From Manduca sexta (Eukaryota > Arthropoda > Insecta > Lepidoptera > Sphingidae), in the NCBI RefSeq assembly GCF_014839805.1, contig NC_051141.1, forward strand, positions 16,252,777-16,316,776: DNA of 64,000 nt, written 5' to 3'. A program made the translations under genes and the position numbers. The notes beneath the pieces are model-generated. The model made no database searches. It had not been told where the DNA came from and saw nothing but the letters and a program-made list of their open reading frames with translations. This document shows, piece after piece, positions 1 to 13,200 of this stretch (positions within the stretch are counted from its first letter, which is position 1; each line of letters begins with the position of its first letter).

Positions 1-257
1 AATGGGCTTTAAAATTGATCACGAATACAATTAATATTTAAATTGTATTTATGCATCGGCAATCCTCTTTGTAATTATACGACATTGATCCGTTTAATAT
101 ACATTAAAATCGTGTTGATGCATCATTGCTTTCACATAAATGGGCAACTCGTATGTGGTTTATACTTGAGGCGCTGTAAACCTATATGGTATGCCTATTG
201 TATCCGTACGTTAAGTAAATTATTAGTGCCAAGAATAAAGTTGGGCTGGTGAAATCA

Positions 258-503
258 TAGCATAATAGGCCGGCATAATTGTGTCTACTTTTGTTGAGCG
301 GTTATGCTGACAACCCCCTTCGTGGCCCCTATTAGTCGCCTCTTACGACAGGCCGGGGATACCGTGGTGGCATTCTTCAAACGCCCCCATTCCACAGAGC
401 GGATAATTGTGTACTGCCGAGAAGTAATAATCTCCCGTCAGTCGACATTTTATTGGATCCCACTCCATTCACCATCAGGTGCAGTTGGATTACTTTATCA
501 TGC
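258..503 (+). repeat. Repeat R, 5'-truncated
   Basis: AATAGGCCGGCATAATTGTG and TCTCCCGTCAGTCGACATTT, with CATTCACCATCAGGTGCAG at the end, match 29497-29711 and 40520-40750. Confidence 0.6.
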
Positions 504-896
504 CCGTATATCTAAAAATAAATAAATAGTAAACAGCGATAATACGTTCCGATGGGGTTTATTCGGAATAATAAATAAGAACTTTGAAAAAAGACAATTT
601 GAATAAAGATATTTTTACGTTTGCCTTTGATAATATCGATTTATTATATTATGCTGTTCTGAATGGACAATAGCTGAGTATAAACGCCCCAAGATGCAAA
701 GGGATGCATGGCATTTGTATTATTCATATTTTTACATTGTTCACCTCCACATTCTGCATGTGTAATAAAGTGGGACAAAATTTATAGCTAGGCGAAACAA
801 ATTAACTTCTTTGTGAAATCTTTCTACTGCTCATTGTGGATGAAATTAAGGCCTTGTATTATAATTCAGTTGCTTTATATCAGCTCAGTTACACTG

Positions 897-1130
897 TACC
901 ACTGCTGGATACGGACCTTCTCTACCAATGAGAGCATTTCGGCTTAAGTTCGCCACGTTGTCCTAGTGCGGGTAGAACTCAAACACCCCCAAAACTATAG
1001 AGAATAGAGAAGAGTTGGCAAACTTACGCCTTCAAAATTCTAATGTAGTATTCTTACGTTTGTAGGTTTCCCTGTGAAGTTTTCCTTAACTTTTAAAGCG
1101 AAACATAATTGATAAAAAAATACACATTAA
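897..1130 (-). repeat. Decayed SINE-A relic
   Basis: Divergent match to the SINE-A tail and middle (CCACTGCTGGATACGG, CGCCACGTTGTCCTAGTGCG, GTAGGTTTCCCTGTGAAG). It ends about 30 bases from the stomatin exon at 1162. Confidence 0.5.
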
Positions 1131-1161
1131 ATTTGGAAAATTGTGTATTTTTTTTATTTAC

Positions 1162-1234
1162 CGGGTCCTTTGGCGCCGCCTGAGAGTAAACGCCCGAGAC
1201 GAAAGATTACCGCACGTTCGTATTCCTGAACGAC
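1162..1234 (-). CDS. Stomatin-like gene, first band-7 domain exon
   Basis: A 73-base exon with acceptor TTCTTTGCAG and donor GTAAAT: 24 codons and one base. It encodes VVQEYERAVIFRLGRLL then SGGAKGP, the strongly conserved entry to the SPFH/band-7 domain. The next exon should start with two bases and encode the GIFF(I/V)LPC block. I do not find it between 1 and 1161, so the gene runs off the left edge. Confidence 0.93.
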
Positions 1235-4200
1235 CTGCAAAGAAATATTTCTTTCAATACTGCTGTGAATAGTCTAAACCAGCGGTTGGCAACACGTGGC
1301 CCGAGAACGTTTTGTTTGTGGCCCCTGATTGTTTTATAATAAGGCTTAAACATCAAAATAAATGTATTAAATTAAGAGTAAACTCATCTAAAACAGGGTT
1401 TCTAGGTTTAATGTTATACGTATAGCCCGCCTTTAGTTAATTTTGCCACCTTGTGGCCCTTGCCTATCAAAAGGTTGCCGACCCCTGGTCTAAACTAATA
1501 ATTCGATATAGTCACCTTAAGATTTAAGTATAAACTCGTGGTAGTATTTATAATTAAAGAGGTCTAAGATTATATAGAGAGGATATTGCGAAAATTGTCC
1601 TACAAAAAACTAATACAAAAATATTGCGCTTCTGCGGTGGTCACTCAATCTGCCTAAATGCAAAACACCAATGTAAAACTTTATCTTGCCATATCGTAAT
1701 TTGTACGTTTTTAATGCGCATATTAGTATTTTTCTTTAAATATGTTATTGCATTCATAACTAAGAACGCTGCGACACTACACGGATATTTCAAACAAGAC
1801 AACGACTTATTACTTTATTAGTTGGTAATAACTTTTGGAGCACAAATTTACCATTAATATTCAGTCTGTAACGCAAATTATATGTCTCTAATACAAATTA
1901 TAATCAAATTGCACATTTCTATAACTCGTCCTCATCAATTGTGCCAAATTTCGCACTTCACCGCAATGTTCATAAAAAGGGGAATATCATATTTTTTCTA
2001 CACGTTTTAATACACAGATATTGCAAATATGTTTATGAAAATGAATTTGATAAGATTGTTTAATTTTAATACAGAATGTTGACAAAAGGCAATGAAGACA
2101 CGAAAATGTATTAAAATGTATATTATCTGTAATGAATGCCTCTCTCGAACTAGCTAGACAAACCGCATTGAGTAACAATTTCAATATTATTCGAGAGAAT
2201 AATGCACTGTTCTAATTTGTACCGTGAATTATTATCGTGAATTTAAAGGAGGTATATTTCAAATATTTCAATTTGTATTGCAACGGAAAATTGATGCTGT
2301 GTTTTAGAATTCCAGGGAAAATCTAAATTGATATGAAATTATAAGAATATCGATTGGATTTCTTATTGTCATTTGACTGTAATTATTAAAATTTTATTTA
2401 ATTTGCTATTATGTTTTTATGACGTATTTTTTTAAAATATTGTAATTAAATTTACCGTAACGCCAATAAGATACGTGATTTTGTAATACCGCCTAATCGT
2501 AGGAGTAACATACTTGTATTTTGTTCGTACTTGGTAACTTGCAAGTTGGTAATTCAATATGAATAAATCTATAATTAAAGTACATTTAACTAAAAAAATA
2601 TTTTTTTTAAATATTTACAATATAAATAGCTATACGTTTATGTTGCAATCCATCTCTTAATTTATGATAATTATGTAATTATAAATTACAATTAGCTCTC
2701 AATTGTCTATTACAAAAATAATAGCAGTCTACTATTTTTTTTTATTTACTCTACTTAATTGTATTTCGTAAAAAATAATTTATACTATGTTATCATGTCG
2801 GTTGAAAACCGAATCAAAATCGCTTTGCTGGTGTATGATGTTGGAAGATAGCAGCGGGAGTCGTCTCTCTAAGTGACACGCAATGCAACTTCAGTGCTAT
2901 GCAGTGCATTCTAATTCTAGTTTCTGATTAGATAGCTTATGCCACTTACATGTATTGTTCAAATAACAATATTCACTAATAGTAAACTGACCTGAGAATT
3001 AAACCTACGCCTCGTATCAGAACCAATGCTCTACGTATTATTGATTGTAGAAAATTAAATAATCCACTTTAATTCAAGGCACCGCGGTACGAAACGGAAG
3101 CCAAATACATTAATATAATTAATAAAACAATCGATACGAACAAAAAATACACGTCGAATTAAGAAGCACTTTATTTTATTGAAATCTGTTAAAAATAGAC
3201 AAGTAAACAATTCTCGGTAGAATCAACTTGAAGTATTTTACGTTAAAAATACACAATACGTAGTACAAGCTTTTATAAGGTAATCATCAACGGATCTACA
3301 ATTCCAAGTAACTTAACCAGCACGTATTCAAATAACATTAATAATATTTGTTACACTAAATTGGTTAAACACGATGCTTTGATGGTAGCCGATTTCAAAT
3401 AATTGCTTGAGATAATTCAATTAATAGACCGTTTAATATGAAGGGAAAACAGACTAAAGCTCAGGTTTAGTTGTATAGAACATAATCAATTAGCTTAAAA
3501 CGGATACAGCTTTGGAGTTTAAAGTAATATAGTGAAATCATCTTAATAAAGAACTAGCCTCCATACAAGAGGGGCATGTCTTTTTATGGATGGAAATATA
3601 AATATGGAACTGCCTAGACTTCAATTAATAGTTTACAATAGATATGGAAGACCAGTGTCTCCATTCAAGTATTACTATACTTAAAAGAAACAGCTAAACC
3701 TGTACCTATATATTTAATAATATAATATCAGCCCTGTAGACTTCTTTTATCCAGGAAAAAAATCCCACTGTTGGGCCTTGTCTCCTCTACTACTGAGAGG
3801 GATTAGGCCTTAGTTTACTACGTTGGCCTAGTGCGGATTGGTAGACTTCACACACCCTCGAGATTATTCCTACATAGAATTTCTCAGGTATGCAGGTTTC
3901 CTCACGATGTTTTCTTTCACCGATAAAGCATGCGATAATTTACAAAGAATACACACATTATTTTTTGAAAAGTCAGAGGTGTGTGCCCTTGGATATTGAA
4001 CCTGCGGACATTTGTCTCGACTAGGCTATCGCCGCATATATGTTTAGTGTTTTTTTTTATAGCGATGCTTAAGGTATTCATATCGAAGCGACAATATGTT
4101 ATATTTCTTTCGGAACGATTTATTATTTATTATTAAAGTTTTGATTTAAAAAACAGGATGCTTAGTCATTTCTTATGTTTACCTGTATTCCAACAAGTGA

Positions 4201-7200
4201 AAGTTAGAATATCTGTCTACTTTTAACAATTATATAAATTTTAAAATTGTTTGCATTTGATGATCAGATCTACGCAGAATCAGCTCACAGGGTATGGGTT
4301 GAAGACCGGCAACCGGTCTTTTAGGTTCCGATTTAATTAATGTAGATGAAAGCTTCAATCCATCTTCTGTATTGATATTTGGATGTTTTATGTTATTTCA
4401 TTTCAATAGACTCACGAATTATCCTAAGAAGGAATCGGTGTTCTTTGGCAAGGATTTGTGACTTGTCTAGTTGCAGATAATGATTGGAGCCTTCTTTCGA
4501 GTATTTAGCCACCACGAAGAGTTCCGAAAAAAGGTTTTATTTCCAAATAATGTATAGAGTAATTACTGATTAAAACTGATTTTATTGCATATTAAACTTA
4601 AATATCAACTTGAATTATAATAAAATACAATAACGTCGTTTTACTTTGATGGTCAACTAGTCATGAATAATAAGACAATAATGAATTGCATTATTATTTA
4701 TGATTGGCATAATGCAATTCATCTAATTACTAGTTTTATAGAAATCCGTATAATTCTATATGTATTACATTGCTATTTATACCTATGTATTATGTCCTGA
4801 CTTCAGCAGCGTATCTATTCCGTAAAGGGTCCTTGCATATTAATCGTATGGAGCCCATCTAACTTGAAAGATTTGTAGCTATATATATCTGGCGACCTGT
4901 TAGGTCCCAATATACAAATAAGTTATAAAATCTTTGATCATATTGCTACTTTACATTTACGCCACTGGCTGGCTAATGCGACTATATTGAATCTGACAGT
5001 GAGTATAGTTTAATTGTAATTTAAACCGCATAAATTATTTGATGAAATCGTTCATAATATGTAATTTAGTGTGCATAATGAGATCAAATTGAAATAGTAA
5101 ATAACATTTTAATTAGGAAACTAAGTTTTTAAACAGAGTAATGTATTATCAACTCAACAACATCAACTTAACTCTTCGGCTGTCTTGGACGAATCGTTTT
5201 AGCAAAATAAATGAGTTTCAGATACTCTTCTACAAACAGCGCAATGATTTTGAAATCCTTGTCAAAGAACACATTTGGAAAGACACAGAATTTGATATTA
5301 TCTTTATTGCTTGTTACGTTTCACCTTTGTTTTTCCCGAGAACACACTTCCCATAAAGCAAATTATTTTTATGCAAGCGTTTGGGGTTGGATGCATTATT
5401 ACTAAAAGGTCGCTTACAATTTAGCGTTTAATCTTTAGTGCTGTAAATCCATTAGTTAATTAATAGCCAGGGTTAATTAAATTAAAATATATCGCGAAAT
5501 TTAAATGCATTATTTTCTAGATAAAACAATATTACATAATTGATGAAGATATGAGAAGTTTTCTAACCACAGAAGGCCAGGATGATGATTGTTCAGTAAG
5601 ATACCCGTGCCTAGAAGTGGGACAATATGTAATACGAGACTGATAAGTATTATCATTGATTTCTTGGCTTCTCTCGGTCAACTTTGTAGTTATATATTTC
5701 GAGTTATGAATTCTTAGTTAAGGTTAGTTTGTATTCTCAAATATGTCCACGAAATTAAATTTAAAAAAGAAACTATTTTATAACTAAACTGATAAACTAT
5801 TATTTTTATCAGTAGAGTTGCCGTGCCGATTTAATAGAACGTCATCATCACGTCACAAAATCATGAGAGGCAAACGATCTATTCTATGCGCAGCTCCGTT
5901 GTCGACCCCCGTGGTATGTAGACAAGTAACAACTATATGATTAATTCGATTCTCCGATATGCCCTTTGAACTTCCATATACAGAATAAAATTACCTTGCT
6001 ACAGATAGACGTTCTACCTTTGCTAAAGATCAGTATGGAGCACCAAAATGTTTGTTTGCCGCAGCTTTGTGCAAGACGCTGTTAAGGTATTTATTAGGAA
6101 TCATCAGACTTAATAATGTCTCTTAGTGAAAATTGTAAAACCATGCAGTAATTGAAGTATTGCGTGGTTATTACATTATATTCAGTTTTTAAAACGGACA
6201 AATCATATATTGAATTCCTCATAACTTACTTAATCTATAAATTAACAATTTGTCATGCAGTATGTAATATGAATATTGATTAAATATAATTAAATGTATT
6301 TAGTTTAAAAGTAAGTTATATCTGATGTCATAAATAAATTTTCGAGTAATCACAGTAAAGATCTGACGCCCAGTAAGTATTTATTCATTAATTAAATAAA
6401 AATCAGACAAGACATTCAAATCAGAATTTATATCGAACAGGTTAATAATAAATACACTTCTTAAAATTATCGACATAATTTCATGTACTTTATTACTGTT
6501 TATATGAAGGCTATGCTTTAAGGAATTTAAAATCAAATATGCTCAAACACATCCCGGAGTATTAATGAACTACCTCGAAGTTAGTTAGTGAACTATTCAT
6601 AAAAAAAATCAAAACACGAAAACATACAATAAAATATTCCTGTTAGTTGCGAATTTCAAAAACATAACACGAATTCCATCGTTAGCAACTTCCGTAACAT
6701 GTTACTCGTATAAAATGATAAAAAACTACGTTTTGAACTTGGTTACGAAGTAGTTTCAGTACAATGTAAATTGCTCGCTGCCTAGCTTCAAAAATTTGAT
6801 GTTTAAATATAAAAATAAAATATAAATATTAGTTAATGTGTGTTGAAAATTATTATTTTTCGTATTCTTGTTGCTTGTACAATTTTAAGCTTAGCTTTAT
6901 GTGAGTTACTTTCTTTGAATATACGTTTTAAACTTTTCTGCAAGACTTATAGGCTGGCATAGATTAACTTATAACATATAAAAAGCGGCGATAGCCAAGT
7001 TGGGTGTAGAACGGTCTGTCAAGACGAATGTCCGCAGGTTCAAATCCCAAGGGAATACACCTCTGACTTTTCTAAAGTTATGTGTGTATTCTTTGCGAAT
7101 TATCGCTTGCTTTTAAAACTTGTATACCCGAGAAAATCTCTATAGGAATATTAAGGGTGCTTGAAGTCTATTAATCCGCTACAGGCCAGCGTGGTGAACT

Positions 7201-10200
7201 AAGGCGTAATCCTTCTCAGTAGTAGAGGAGGCCCGTGCCCAGCAGTAGAACAGTATTACAGGGCTGATATTATTATCATATTTGATAAATATGTTCAGTT
7301 TCGAATTCTTATTATCGTTTACGTTAAATTCGGTGTTTTGTCGTGTTATTTTCAACAGGACCGGTGACAACAATTATTACTTGACCTTTTTGATGTATAA
7401 TTACGAATAATAGGGTGGGACAAGAAATCACGACGCTAGATTTTTAGTAATTTTTATTAACTGTGCAATTTTAATTATAGAAAAAAAACTATATATTTTT
7501 GCGGTATTTTACATTATAATTTTCTTTTTTTGTGGAAGAAAATTATATAAAACCACGATAAAATCAGTTTTTTTTTTATTTAGATGTTTAATATTCGCGT
7601 AAATATAAGAAAACATGGTGCAATTTGAATTGTAGTTTTTCTCTATTGTGTAAAAATAATTCAAAAAAGTTTTTCAAAGGTAGTATTGGCTAAATATGAT
7701 TTTAAAATATCGATTTTTTGTTCGTTCGCGTTTAAATTAGTGTAGGATATTTTTATGTTTTCATTAAGATAATTAATAATTACTAATGCGTTTAAAGCGG
7801 GCGTAAATATTGTCATCTGAAGATCCTAAAGTAATAATAATTTGTAGCAAAATAAATGAACAACATCAAACAACAAACCTGTTTTCTTGTAAGGAGAGTT
7901 TAGTTTATAAAAATTTGTGATACCAGTTTATAGTTACATCCTATCCATATTCTCTGATTTCAAGCAAAAATAGTTCTAATTGTCACACTTCGATTACGTA
8001 GAATACTATAATCGTATATACCAGTTCAAAGCCGATGTGCATCGCTTTCGAACAACGGGAAGTGTTGGATCCGATATGAAATAATAGAATTTTCAGTGGT
8101 GAATGTCGACGTCTCTAGACGTCTCTATCAAGAAATGCGGCTTTCGATTTTGTGTGCGGAATTCGAAAAGCACAGCTGGAGAGTGTTGAAATTTAGTTTT
8201 AGATAAAGGATTTTTAAGTTGTTTAATTTTGTTCGTATCATGTTTTACTGTTTGGAAAAATAATTAGCCCATTAGTCTGACTTAAAACTTCTTGTAATTC
8301 AAGTCCTGTGAAGATTCATTGCTAAGCAAAATAATATGTGATTTCATTTGAGGACTAGCTCTTGCTCGTGGCTTATGCCACGTGAACGAATTTTTCCGGG
8401 ATAATAGTCTCGATATAATTTCCCGGGATATGTCTTGTCCATCCCGGGCCCTCAAACTATTTTCATACAAAATTATCCGAAATCCGTTTGGCGGTTTTTG
8501 TTTATCGCGATAAAACAAAAGTCGGGGGGAATTTGTTTTATAATTTTTAATAAAGTATTTTCTAAAAACTGTTACTCTTATGCCTGCAATTATGCTAATT
8601 TACTCATTTTTTCGCAACCAATTCCCAGTTATTATATGTAAATGATTTTCATAATGCAAAACCGTATTTCATTCAATTAAAATAGAACCGTAATATCTAG
8701 TTCATTGATAACAAAGTCCATACTTACCCGGAAAGGGCACGACAGTCGAGCAATCGGTGCAGACTTTGTCGACCTTATAACATCCGCCCCATAATAGGGT
8801 GTGTGTGTTATTGGATTAACACAGCAATTCTAGTGCGTTCGAATTAAAAATACAAGAGTGGCCTGAATGGGTATCGAACTCCATATCCTATAGTCCATAG
8901 CATTACCACTTTACGAATGGGGTGATCGTACTGTATCGATTGTAATAAATGTCGATACTGTATTTGTGTTCTTTGTTTTATACAGACTTGCTGTGCGTGA
9001 TATATAATTTCATACATAATTAATAAGCGGCGTTTTCATTTCAAAAATATATGGGCTTACATAAAGTAAATTTAATGTTACGTATATGTGAAATTACGTC
9101 TACGTTATATATATACATGAAATACATGTTTGTTATTTCAAATAGAATTATAATATTGCAGTCTAGCACTTGCAGTGTCGTAGTAAACTGAAAATAATTT
9201 TTATTGTTTAAATTTTTGTGCATATTGGAAATACCCGTTTTTATCCCTGATGGCGAGGCAAAGGTGCAGATATGGCCTCGCCAAAAAGTTTCAAATTTTG
9301 GGCTTATACTAAGCATAAAACCTAACATAACTGCCCAACCCGAGATTCGAATCCGGCACCTTACCGCAGTGGTCGTAATTCGCATGCAGACTACAACTTC
9401 GCTAAAGAAGTTATATTTCGATTAAGTTGTATATTTTTCGTGATAATTGGGATTTTTATTGCTAATTTAAACAAGCCTATAATTTCTGTGTGATAATATT
9501 CGTGTCGTCGCGTATACAGAATAAATTCGGCAGAGTTTATTTGAAAAATATGTATTTTAAATTTCTACAGTTTTTAGCTGACTTTTTAACTTCATAAAGT
9601 AAAGATTTAGTAAAGATATCAATTTATTTAATAAGAAAATATATTTATATAATACTTTATAGTGTTTTTAAGTTGTTCTGTGTATAAAAATATTTTTTAA
9701 CTATGTAGCACTGACCCTATCACTCCGGTATAACTCCGGCTATCGTGGAGCGTTTGTAAAACCTAGTTGCAAACACTTACTATCTTAAATGTGTTTTTAT
9801 ATTCCTATTCTAAATAAATATGTATATTAAATATCCCGTAAAAAACTTCAATAGCTTTTGAAACTATATAAAATACGAGAATTTCGACAAATAATTATAT
9901 ATCCCTAAAATGTCCTTTTTACATTAATAACAAGCGTTTTAAAATAATTTAAAATTTGACGAAAACTCAATCTACAGGACTATGATTTTTATGTAATTCA
10001 ATAAATTGATTCGCCGAATGGATTTATAAAAACGAAATAAAACAGAAATATAAGTTAACATAATAAGATTTCATAGAATTAAGATCCATCGCAGTTGCGA
10101 AACAGCTTTTTTATTTGCTTCAGAAAATATATCTAACATAAATACGCACGTATAAAACATAAAATGATTTGAGACTTTAGCTACAACAAAACAAAAAGTA

Positions 10201-13200
10201 CCAAGAAATATCGAACTTGAAATAAATCGAACTACACAAGAAATGCTACGATGCTGGAGTCGAACCCACAAAATTCCGTTACATGCAGCTACGCGTCCGC
10301 TACGCCGCGCCGCGATCTCAGACAGCCACGTTAATAAAAAAAAAAACTGGTGCCAAATAAGAAAGCATTATAAAATGTGAACAACAAAATAGGATCAAAC
10401 ACAAAATAAAAATCACTATTGTAAAATAAAAAAATTAAATCGGGCATTAAAATCGCAGCAGCACAAAAAACCAACCGCTCATGCACTTACCTTAAAGCAT
10501 ATGAACAGAGAGAACGGCATCGTCAGCACCACCAGGACCCATGACAGCGCCACCAGGATCTTGCCACATGTTTTAGATTCGGAGCCGGCGTCCTCATTCG
10601 CTGAAAACGTATAAAAATTAATACCAAAATAAAATAAAATAATAACCCTAAAACTGCAACGTACACGACATGATTGTCGGATAGAGGTGCTGGCGGCTGG
10701 ACATTTCTACCATCATAATAAACGACCAGCTGTAAGTTAGCCCGTGGTGCGACTGTCGCGGCTCGCCGAGCGGGCCGTGACCTTGTTTATAAATGCACGT
10801 GGGAAATGTGAGCGGTGGTGTTTATCGATGTACCTGAGGACTCGGCGACCACGACAGTGGTAGTATCGGAGTAACGGGCCAGGATGGCTGCGGATCGACC
10901 TCTTCCCACGACAACTGGAGCGCGACTGTGGGGTGCTTCCGCGTCGCAGATGTTATATACCCCGATGGACCGCCCGACCTTTCCTTTTTTCCAGGGATTT
11001 GCTCCGACGGCCTGGTCTCACGTTCTTTTTAATTTGATCTTGATGTTGTAAATTGGATGCGCTGCATTGTTTTAAAAAAGGGTATTTCAGCATCTATGTT
11101 TTTAGAAAGGATTTTTTCGAATTGCTTTTATATTAATAAGATTGATTAAATGTATTTATTATACTCATCATGTTTCCTATCGGACAGTATTATATTCAGC
11201 TAATTCCATTATTCACGATGACGTATATGTGAAGTTAGTGCGGAAATTAATAAGTTTGTTTTATAGGTTTTTAATAGTAATCACTGTTTATATGACGCCT
11301 GTCTTTATGTGACGTAGTATTAGTGCATAATTGGCAGTCTACGCGGCGTAGCAGTGGTGTAGCCACGTAGCTCGTAGACGTTTCTAAATCGGTAGGTCGC
11401 GAATACGATTTATTGCAAAAGGTGTTTATGAGGTTATGATAACATTATAAGGCTGTGTTTAAAATACTGGTTATATAAGAATATAACCCTATATATTTTT
11501 AAAACGAGTTACGGTAGCAAGAACGACGTTGTTCAAGTGATTACAAGGAAAATTAATATCAAACGTTCAGTCACAGTCAGATATTGGTTTAACCACAAAA
11601 TTAAAAAAAACTATTTACAGTGGTCTGAATTGTAATTTTTTTACCTCATATATTTTAATGTCGCATAGTCTGATGAAATTAAATGTGTCCTTAAAATTAA
11701 TAACACGCATTTTCAACGCCAAACTGGCGGAAAGACAAATCAGTACATTATTATGTTTTGGTTTTGTATTCCTATAAATACCTATATTAAAAAAATAATA
11801 GGTATTTACAATTTTCAGGAACGTTTAACCTTTTTTATGTCATGGAAAGTTTTTTTTCGAGGGGTTAAGAAGCGTTGTTGCCACCACCACTTGGAGGGTG
11901 AATGGAACGGTTCTGTTGGTTTTACCGGTCTTACGGCTCCATGTCGCCACTCAGGAGTCGATTATCATCCTAGCGAGCATTGGACCGAGACCGAACCCCT
12001 GTATATCCTACACCGGCACACCAACTAAAAGCTGCGGTGGCCTTCTTCGGCTCATACAGGATGGCCAGGTATCTCGTTGCAATACTCTAGAAGTCTTAAT
12101 AGAAGACGATGGTCAGTATTGCACTAATTTTGACCACCTGAGGCTATAAAGCCCTGTGTGTGGGCCAAAAAAATATTTGTAGAAATTTCTAGACATTGAC
12201 GAATTTAAAATACTTTATATATTCGGCTTTTAAAACTTAATCTCCTACCGCAGCCCGGCAAAATATAACACGAAGTACCCACGACCGATATATGGAATCG
12301 GATTTGTGATACTATTTTTGTTATGAATGAATAGTTTACGGTGAACAAAGCGAGCAAGTTTCCTTTGACTCAAAGGATTTCACCTTACTGAATACTATTG
12401 TTACGAGGAGATTTTATTTCGATTGTTGCTTAACCAACAAATATTATCTCTAAGCTGCTTGTTGTCCAAAATAACTCTTGAATCACAGTAAAGGTCTGGA
12501 ATAGGTTTCAATATTTTCCCAGTGTTCCTGGCCACTCGAAAGAGCATTTAGCAATACTGCCGGGGGACATAGTACTAAAAAAATCGTGGGTGGATCATTG
12601 AGGGGTTTCTGTTGCGATGCAGTTGAGTGATATGCGACAAAACTTTACATAGATTTCATGTGACAATTATACTATTAACGAAGAGTTAAAATTTTGAAAA
12701 TGGAACTCTTTTTTTTTAATATTCTTGTAATTGATTAATTATTTTTTTTTAATTTTGAATAAGTATAGTAATCGATTCATATGATCCGAATTGCTCCCGA
12801 TAATTATTTTGAAGCCGTTCTAATATTAACCACAGGCCAGCATAATTCTAGCGATGAAAGAGAAACATACTAATGATATTTAAGTGACTACATACGGTCA
12901 CCAGTGTTATTCGCCGGCCCATTATATAAAATACGCGTATTTTCAAGGCAGTTCAGCCCTGAGTGCGCCTAGCCAACTGACGTACTCTTCATTATCAAAC
13001 TAAACTTAATGAGATCACTAGCACATGCACGATAATCTCCGAGCAAATCCATCTTTAGCGTACTCCGATTTAAACTCATTGAATTTAATATATACTACTA
13101 ATTAAAGCTTGTTTGTTTGTTTGCGCTAACCTTGAGACTGCTGGTTCAAATTGAAAAATTATTTTATATTTGGATAGCCCATTTATAGAGACGATTATAA

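Larger units (their letters stand above)
1235..10490 (-). other. Stomatin-like gene intron, 9.3 kb, repeat-bearing
   Basis: AT-rich non-coding sequence. It holds two SINE-A copies (3717-4035 and 6985-7277), a Lep-type repeat stub at 8352-8520, and reversed tRNA-like SINE heads near 8855-8930, 9315-9405 and 10243-10325. I see no coding exon. Open frames at 1624, 1987, 5141, 8282 and 9041 lack codon bias, family resemblance and splice context. Confidence 0.7.

Noticed and set aside
6985..7060. tRNA-like boxes A and B (also at 19441, 54246, 32029, 45977)
   Set aside because: They are heads of dispersed SINE copies with long bodies, not cloverleaf tRNA genes.
9041..9385. 114-codon minus-strand frame
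   Set aside because: Its first part is a tRNA-like SINE head and the rest is AT-rich low-complexity sequence.
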